A program made the position numbers and the translations under genes. DNA of 9,062 nt from Lachnospiraceae bacterium UBA7026. Lineage in GTDB: Bacteria > Bacillota > Clostridia > Lachnospirales > Lachnospiraceae. Shown one piece after another: positions 5,211 through 9,062 of the stretch (position 1 is its first letter; every line of letters starts with the position of its first letter). The notes under the pieces were generated by a model. It worked only from the letters and a program-made list of their open reading frames with translations. It did not search any database and was not told the origin of the DNA. The stretch covers positions 1 through 9,062 of the forward strand of contig DLBH01000005.1 in assembly GCA_002494165.1 (NCBI GenBank), read 5' to 3'.

Positions 5211-6845
5211 ATGCCTGTAACAGATTTATTGGAGAGAAATTGTAAATTATACGGTGATGAGGTAGCTTTGGTTGAACTGAATCCCATGGTCAAGGATACC
5301 ATGAAGAGGACCTGGAAAGAGTTCGATCTGGTTCAGCAGACTTCGTCAGAGCCCTACCGTCGTGAGATTACCTGGAGTGTCTTTGATGAGAAGGCCAACC
5401 GTGTTGCCAACATGCTGCTGAGCCGGGGAATCAAAAGAGGGGACCGGGTTGCCATCCTCATGTTCAACTGCCTGGAATGGCTTCCCATCTATTTTGGTAT
5501 TTTAAAGAGCGGCGCCATCGCTGTCCCCTTTAACTTCCGTTTTGACGCCAGGGAGATCAAGTACTGTGCTGATCTGGCTGAAGTCCATGTGATTTTCTTT
5601 GGTCCCCAGTTTATCGGCCGTATCGAATCCATCGAAGAGAAGCTCAGCAAGGGCCGCCTCCTGATCTACGTGGGAGACAGCTGTCCCACCTTTGCAGAAA
5701 GCTACAGAGAGCTTGTGGCAGACTGCTCAAGCCAGCCGCCCCTGGTGCGCTTAGAAGATGAGGATGACGCAGCCATCTACTTTTCTTCAGGAACAACCGG
5801 CTTCCCCAAAGCCATTCTCCACAATCATGAGAGTTTGCTGCAGGCAGCCCAGATGGAGCAGAAACATCATCTGACCAACAGGAAGGATACCTTCCTTTGT
5901 ATACCGCCTCTCTACCATACAGGGGCCAAGTTCCACTGGATGGGCAGTCTTTGTGCCGGTAGTAAAGCCGTTCTTTTGACCGGAACTTCCCCTGAGATCA
6001 TCCTGGATGCCATTTCCAAGGAACACTGTACCATCGTATGGCTGCTGGTGCCTTGGGCCCAGGATATCCTGGATACCCTGGACAGGGGTGAGCTGAAGCT
6101 GGAGGATTACGAATTAGACCAGTGGCGACTCATGCATATTGGTGCCCAGCCGGTACCCCCGTCACTGATCCGCCGCTGGAAAGAGTACTTCCCCCATCAT
6201 CTCTACGATACCAACTATGGTCTGTCCGAGTCTACCGGCCCTGGTTGTGTACACCTGGGTGTGGAAAATATCGACAAGGTGGGAGCCATCGGTATCCCTG
6301 GCTATCGCTGGGAATGTAAGATTGTTGACCCGGAAGAGAATGAAGTAGAACAGGGTAAAGTAGGAGAGCTCTGTGTTAAGGGGCCTGGTCTCATGACCTG
6401 CTATTATAATGATCCTGAAGCCACAGCCGAGGCCCTGAAGGACGGCTGGCTCTTTACAGGAGATATGGCCATGCAGGACGAAGACGGCTTCATCTTCCTG
6501 GTAGACCGGAAGAAGGACGTTATCGTCAGCGGTGGTGAGAACATCTACCCGGTTCAGATCGAACATTTCATCAGCGCCTATGAGAAGGTCAAAGATGTGG
6601 CTGTCATCGGACTTCCCGACAAGCGTCTGGGAGAGATCACCGGTGCCATTATCTCCATCAAGGAGGGTATGGATTGTACCGAGGAAGAGATTGAGGAGTT
6701 CTGCCATGAACTTCCCCGCTACAAGCGTCCCAAGAAGTATATTTTCGCAGAGGTGCCCCGAAATGCCACCGGCAAGATCGAGAAGCCTCTCTTAAGGAAA
6801 ATGTACGGTGCCGACCAGCTGGTTGCCCAGCAGAACAGAGGCTGA
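5211..6845 (+). CDS. Adenylate-forming acyl-CoA ligase (AMP-binding superfamily)
   Basis: A 544-aa cytoplasmic acid:CoA ligase of the ANL superfamily, with the full-length architecture of fatty-acid, carnitine and aryl/cinnamate-type CoA ligases; it is not a PaaK. Motifs in order: phosphate-binding loop SSGTTGFPK (192-200), YGLSE (336-340), the ATP-ribose-binding TGD (416-418), hinge DRKKD (432-436), SGGENIYP (440-447) and the C-terminal NATGKIEK with catalytic Lys522. The enzyme should form an acyl-adenylate from ATP and transfer the acyl group to CoA. Residues 22-52, between the first helix and the ITW segment, look like a short insertion relative to typical family members. It is divergent from the aminotransferase operon and is followed by a hairpin and the HAD gene. 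Context suggests an aromatic or arylpropenoate substrate, but medium- or branched-chain acids are equally possible from sequence alone. Confidence 0.9.
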   Translation: MPVTDLLERNCKLYGDEVALVELNPMVKDTMKRTWKEFDLVQQTSSEPYRREITWSVFDEKANRVANMLLSRGIKRGDRVAILMFNCLEWLPIYFGILKSGAIAVPFNFRFDAREIKYCADLAEVHVIFFGPQFIGRIESIEEKLSKGRLLIYVGDSCPTFAESYRELVADCSSQPPLVRLEDEDDAAIYFSSGTTGFPKAILHNHESLLQAAQMEQKHHLTNRKDTFLCIPPLYHTGAKFHWMGSLCAGSKAVLLTGTSPEIILDAISKEHCTIVWLLVPWAQDILDTLDRGELKLEDYELDQWRLMHIGAQPVPPSLIRRWKEYFPHHLYDTNYGLSESTGPGCVHLGVENIDKVGAIGIPGYRWECKIVDPEENEVEQGKVGELCVKGPGLMTCYYNDPEATAEALKDGWLFTGDMAMQDEDGFIFLVDRKKDVIVSGGENIYPVQIEHFISAYEKVKDVAVIGLPDKRLGEITGAIISIKEGMDCTEEEIEEFCHELPRYKRPKKYIFAEVPRNATGKIEKPLLRKMYGADQLVAQQNRG

Positions 6846-6882
6846 TTTCTAAAAAAAGGATGTCGGTCATTTTATAATTTTG

Positions 6883-6888
6883 TATAAT
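6883..6888 (+). promoter_or_regulatory. Perfect -10 hexamer upstream of the HAD gene
   Basis: TATAAT at 6883-6888 is a perfect sigma-A -10 box. No convincing -35 is present 16-18 bp upstream. Transcription would start about 6895, inside the left arm of the following inverted repeat, giving a leader of about 65 nt for the HAD gene. Confidence 0.5.
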
Positions 6889-6942
6889 ATCTGAAGGATT
6901 TGATGACCCATAAAAAAGGGGAGTCCAGTCCTTCAGATTTTC
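6889..6942 (+). terminator. Inverted repeat with T tail between ligase and HAD genes, possible terminator or structured leader
   Basis: ATCTGAAGGA (6889-6898) and TCCTTCAGAT (6929-6938) are a perfect 10-bp inverted repeat. The 30-nt interior holds a smaller stem, GACCC with GGG-A-GTC, around an A-rich loop. The right arm ends in TTTT, so read-through RNA from the ligase gene could fold and terminate here. RNA started at the adjacent TATAAT would lack most of the left arm and would escape. The stem is AT-balanced and the U tract short, so efficiency is uncertain. Confidence 0.5.
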
Positions 6943-6958
6943 ATTGTGGAGGATATAT

Positions 6959-7615
6959 ATGAGCAGGAAAAAGGGAATTATTTTTGATATGGATGGCGTC
7001 CTTTATGATACGGAAAGGATTTACCAGGAATGCTGGGCCCAGACGGCTTTTGACCTGACAGGACGGGAGGAAAAGACCTTTCCCATGGCTATGTGCGGCA
7101 GCAGTGGCGTAACAGGCCGGAAGATTATTCATGAATATTTTCCCGAGGTAGATGTGGAGGACTTCATGGACCATTGTTATGCCATGTACGGGGAATCTAT
7201 TGCCCGGGACCTGCCGGAAAAGCCTGGAGTCAGGGAGATCCTGTCTTATCTGCAGGAGAGGGGCTATAAGATCGCCATCGCCAGCGGCAGCCCTGCTTCT
7301 GTGATCCAGTCTAATCTGGAGCGCAGCGGGATCGAGTCTTATTTTGATGCTCTGGTGGGAGGAGATGAGGTTGCAGACGGTAAACCGGCTCCAGATATCT
7401 TTCTGAAGGCGGCTGAAAAGATTGGACTGGACCCTGCAGACTGTTATGTGTTTGAGGATGGGCGGAATGGGCTTCTGGGGGCCAGGGCGGCCGGCTGCAG
7501 CCCGGTGATGATTGTGGATATGACCAGGCCTGACCAGGAATTGAAAAAAATCTGCACAGCCATCTTTAATAGTCTGGTCAGCGCCAAAATGGCGCTGGAA
7601 GCCGGCCTTCTGTGA
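6959..7615 (+). CDS. HAD superfamily hydrolase, subfamily IA (phosphatase or beta-phosphoglucomutase-like)
   Basis: A 218-aa cytoplasmic haloacid-dehalogenase family enzyme, predicted to act on a small phosphorylated metabolite. Motif I is FDMDGVLYDT (9-18) with nucleophile Asp10 and acid/base Asp12; motif II is ASGS with Ser109; motif III is the Lys in DGKPAPD (Lys142); motif IV is VFEDGRNG (Glu166-Asp167). In this subgroup the last motif usually reads FEDS, here FEDG. The alpha-helical cap between motifs I and II (about 18-90) places it with PGMB/Gph-type proteins. I chose the ATG at 6959 because GGAGG (6948-6952) lies 6 nt before it; the in-frame TTG at 6944 is upstream of that site. It follows the ligase after 113 bp, probably with its own promoter, and is convergent with the symporter. 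Substrate is not predictable. Confidence 0.9.
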   Translation: MSRKKGIIFDMDGVLYDTERIYQECWAQTAFDLTGREEKTFPMAMCGSSGVTGRKIIHEYFPEVDVEDFMDHCYAMYGESIARDLPEKPGVREILSYLQERGYKIAIASGSPASVIQSNLERSGIESYFDALVGGDEVADGKPAPDIFLKAAEKIGLDPADCYVFEDGRNGLLGARAAGCSPVMIVDMTRPDQELKKICTAIFNSLVSAKMALEAGLL

Positions 7616-7625
7616 TGGAAATGCG

Positions 7626-7653
7626 TTGACATACTTTCCTACTTAGGTAAATA
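7626..7653 (+). promoter_or_regulatory. Weak promoter-like sequence downstream of the HAD gene
   Basis: TTGACA (7626-7631) is a perfect -35 hexamer, but the best -10 at 16 bp is TAAATA (7648-7653), only three of six. If active it would transcribe the structured region up to the terminator at 7831-7880. It may also be chance in an AT-rich gap. Confidence 0.2.
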
Positions 7654-7700
7654 AAAGCCTGTCTTAAAAATAACCATTAAAAATAAAATCAGCTATACCT

Positions 7701-7803
7701 GCGGATTTTCTTTCGCTGCTTTGGGTTCGCGCCTTCCGCAAACTCGCCTGCTACGCAGACTCAAACAAGCTTACGGCGCGAAAGCAGGCTCAGAAAATCC
7801 TGC
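7701..7803. repeat. Imperfect long palindromic intergenic element
   Basis: Outer arms GGATTTTCT (7703-7711) and AGAAAATCC (7792-7800) are perfectly complementary. Inside them TGCTTT (7717-7722) pairs with AAAGCA (7781-7786), and CGCGCC (7728-7733) pairs with GGCGCG (7775-7780) across a GGGTT bulge. The centre holds a small hairpin, CTGC-TAC-GCAG (7748-7758). The element is about 100 bp, more GC-rich than the AT-rich DNA before it, and has no T tail, so it is not a simple terminator. Its shape suits a dispersed palindromic repeat or MITE-like unit, but only one copy is in this window, so dispersal is inferred. It has no coding potential that I can support. Confidence 0.6.
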
Positions 7804-7830
7804 TGTCTGGTGAATAATAGCATGAAATGA

Positions 7831-7880
7831 CCCGGCAGGGCCCTGGACATAAGATCGATCCAGGGTCCCTGCCGGGTTTT
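7831..7880 (+). terminator. Very strong hairpin terminator between convergent HAD and symporter genes
   Basis: CCCGGCAGGG (7831-7840) pairs with CCCTGCCGGG (7867-7876), and CCCTGGA (7841-7847) with TCCAGGG (7859-7865), giving 17 bp with one bulged T and an 11-nt loop. TTTT follows at 7877-7880, then GGTATTTTA, so the better U tail is on the plus strand and serves the HAD transcript. On the minus strand the tail TCATTTCATG is less ideal but may still serve the symporter. Confidence 0.9.
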
Positions 7881-7904
7881 GGTATTTTATGAGGATTGTT
7901 ATGG

Positions 7905-9062
7905 TTAATCGCTAAGAGCTGTTTTCTGTTTAACCGGTGTGGTTCTTTCGTAGCATGCGAAGGATTCTTCCACAAGGGTTGAGTCAGGCTTTGGTGTAAG
8001 TAAGCTTACGACCGGTACGATGATGAAGCCTGCTAACATGGCGATGGCGCCGCAGTTGATGGGGCTGGCCATGATTGCCGGAAGCAGCTGGTTGCCGGTT
8101 AAGTTGCCGATCATGTCGATGATCATGATGCCGGAACCGAAGGCGAAGCATACCCAGCAGGAGGCTTTTGTGGTCTTCTTCCAGTAGAGGGAGAAGAGGA
8201 AGGGGGCCAGGAAGGATCCGGCCAGGGCTCCCCAGGAGATTCCCATGAGCTGGGCGATGAAGGTCACGGAGCTCTTATACTGAATTAAAGCTAAAATAGC
8301 GGATATGGCGATAAATACAACAATCAGAATACGGATGCAGAGAACCTGTTTTTTCTCATCCATGTCCTTGACGATTCCATCCTTGATCAAATCGATGGTC
8401 AGCGTGGAGCTGGAGGCGATTACCAGGGAGGAGAGGGTGGACATGGAAGCGGATAATACAAGAATTACTACAAGGGCGATGAGGCCCGGGCTCAGGTTCT
8501 GGAGCATGGTAGGAATAATGGAGTCGAATCCATTGGCTTCCACGTTGATCTGGTCAGAGAAGAGTCTTCCGAATCCACCGAGGAAATAACATCCGCCTGC
8601 TACGACGAGGGCGAAGAAGGTGGATATGATAGTTCCTTTTTTGATGGAGGACTCATTGTCGATGGCATAGAACTTCTGGACCATCTGGGGAAGGCCCCAG
8701 GTACCTAAGGAGGTCAGGATGACTACAAACATGAGGTTGAGGGGGTCCGGTCCCAGGAAAGAAGCGAAGATACCAGGAGTGGTGGATACTGTCTCATCCG
8801 TAACTCTTGACAGACCATCAAGGGCTGTCATAAGGCCGCCCTTGCTCTGGATCACTGCCACGATGACAGCAACGATACCGAAAAGCATGATAATTCCCTG
8901 GATAAAGTCGTTGATGGCTGTTGCCATGTAACCGCCGGCAATAACATAGATGGCTGTAAGGACTGCCATGAGCAGGATACAGATGGAGTAATCGATGTTA
9001 AATGCCATTCCGAAAAGACGGGAAAGTCCGTTGTAGAGGGAGGCGGTATAGGGAATCAGGAA
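7905..9062 (-). CDS. Sodium:solute symporter (SSS/PutP family), N-terminus beyond window
   Basis: A cytoplasmic-membrane cotransporter that uses the sodium gradient to import a small solute. The frame stays open from Met codon 9008 to the window edge, adding FLIPYTASLYNGLSRLFG, which continues a membrane protein; the true start is therefore outside and 9008 is internal. Of the roughly 500 residues usual for the family, about 385 are seen. Numbered from the Met at 9008, hydrophobic segments include about 7-24, 35-53, 100-118 and 127-148, with several more to the C-terminus. Residues 25-41, GGYMATAINDFIQGIIM, match the family signature, and a Ser-rich SASMSTLSS segment resembles the Na2 site of SSS carriers. 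The C-terminal tail is hydrophilic. Substrates in this family include proline, pantothenate, sugars and carboxylates; none can be chosen from sequence. It is convergent with the HAD gene. Confidence 0.92.
   Translation of the reverse strand, partial: FLIPYTASLYNGLSRLFGMAFNIDYSICILLMAVLTAIYVIAGGYMATAINDFIQGIIMLFGIVAVIVAVIQSKGGLMTALDGLSRVTDETVSTTPGIFASFLGPDPLNLMFVVILTSLGTWGLPQMVQKFYAIDNESSIKKGTIISTFFALVVAGGCYFLGGFGRLFSDQINVEANGFDSIIPTMLQNLSPGLIALVVILVLSASMSTLSSLVIASSSTLTIDLIKDGIVKDMDEKKQVLCIRILIVVFIAISAILALIQYKSSVTFIAQLMGISWGALAGSFLAPFLFSLYWKKTTKASCWVCFAFGSGIMIIDMIGNLTGNQLLPAIMASPINCGAIAMLAGFIIVPVVSLLTPKPDSTLVEESFACYERTTPVKQKTALSD

Noticed and set aside
4975..5302. Two minus-strand frames (4975-5208 and 5042-5302) that look like small hydrophobic proteins
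   Set aside because: The hydrophobicity comes from reading the A-rich plus strand backwards as Phe and Leu codons; no ribosome binding site and no membrane-protein pattern beyond low complexity.
6162..6707. 181-codon minus-strand frame inside the acyl-CoA ligase
   Set aside because: Antisense to conserved ligase motifs; no ribosome binding site or recognisable family.
6944..6946. TTG at 6944 as the HAD start
   Set aside because: It precedes GGAGG, which is spaced correctly only for the ATG at 6959.
9006..9008. ATG at 9008 as the symporter start
   Set aside because: The frame stays open to the window edge and encodes further residues that continue a membrane protein; the family needs over 100 more N-terminal residues.
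1..9062. CRISPR arrays, tRNA/rRNA genes, insertion sequences, phage or toxin-antitoxin genes
   Set aside because: I looked on both strands and saw no regularly spaced repeats with spacers, no cloverleaf or rRNA core sequence, and no transposase, integrase or toxin-like protein.

Overview
The window looks like chromosomal DNA from an anaerobic, gut-type clostridium of the Firmicutes, probably Lachnospiraceae. The signs are strong AGGAGG-type ribosome binding sites, moderate-GC genes separated by AT-rich gaps, U-tailed hairpin terminators, and a ferredoxin-linked 2-oxoacid oxidoreductase beside a phenylacetate-CoA ligase. Genus is not determined. There is no phage, transposase, CRISPR, rRNA or tRNA gene.

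Layout. (1) Plus strand, 1-2500: the 3' end of iorA, complete iorB, and after a 202-bp gap a PaaK-type phenylacetate-CoA ligase, closed by a long bidirectional hairpin terminator (2558-2632). (2) 2631-2700: four degenerate copies of a 17-18 bp tandem repeat. (3) Minus strand, 4787-2722: a two-gene operon of a class I/II PLP aminotransferase and an amidohydrolase-2 family metal hydrolase, joined by a TGATG stop/start overlap. (4) 4788-5210: a divergent promoter region with a long A-rich leader. (5) Plus strand: a second adenylate-forming acyl-CoA ligase (5211-6845), then a HAD-family phosphatase/mutase (6959-7615) behind a hairpin and -10 element. (6) 7616-7904: a palindromic element and a very strong hairpin terminator. 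(7) Minus strand: a sodium:solute symporter whose N-terminus runs off the right edge.

How the genes may work together. IorAB interconverts arylpyruvates and arylacetyl-CoA with ferredoxin; PaaK joins CoA to arylacetates; an aminotransferase could interconvert arylpyruvates and aromatic amino acids. The three activities make a chain arylacetate - arylacetyl-CoA - arylpyruvate - aromatic amino acid. Because PaaK is AMP-forming, the assimilating direction (salvage of arylacetates into Phe/Tyr/Trp) fits at least as well as oxidative degradation. The second ligase, the amidohydrolase and the symporter could extend this to another carboxylic acid, but their substrates cannot be read from the sequence. 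I found no clearly new system. The most interesting items are the clustering of these activities, the structured leaders, and two unexplained intergenic repeat elements.
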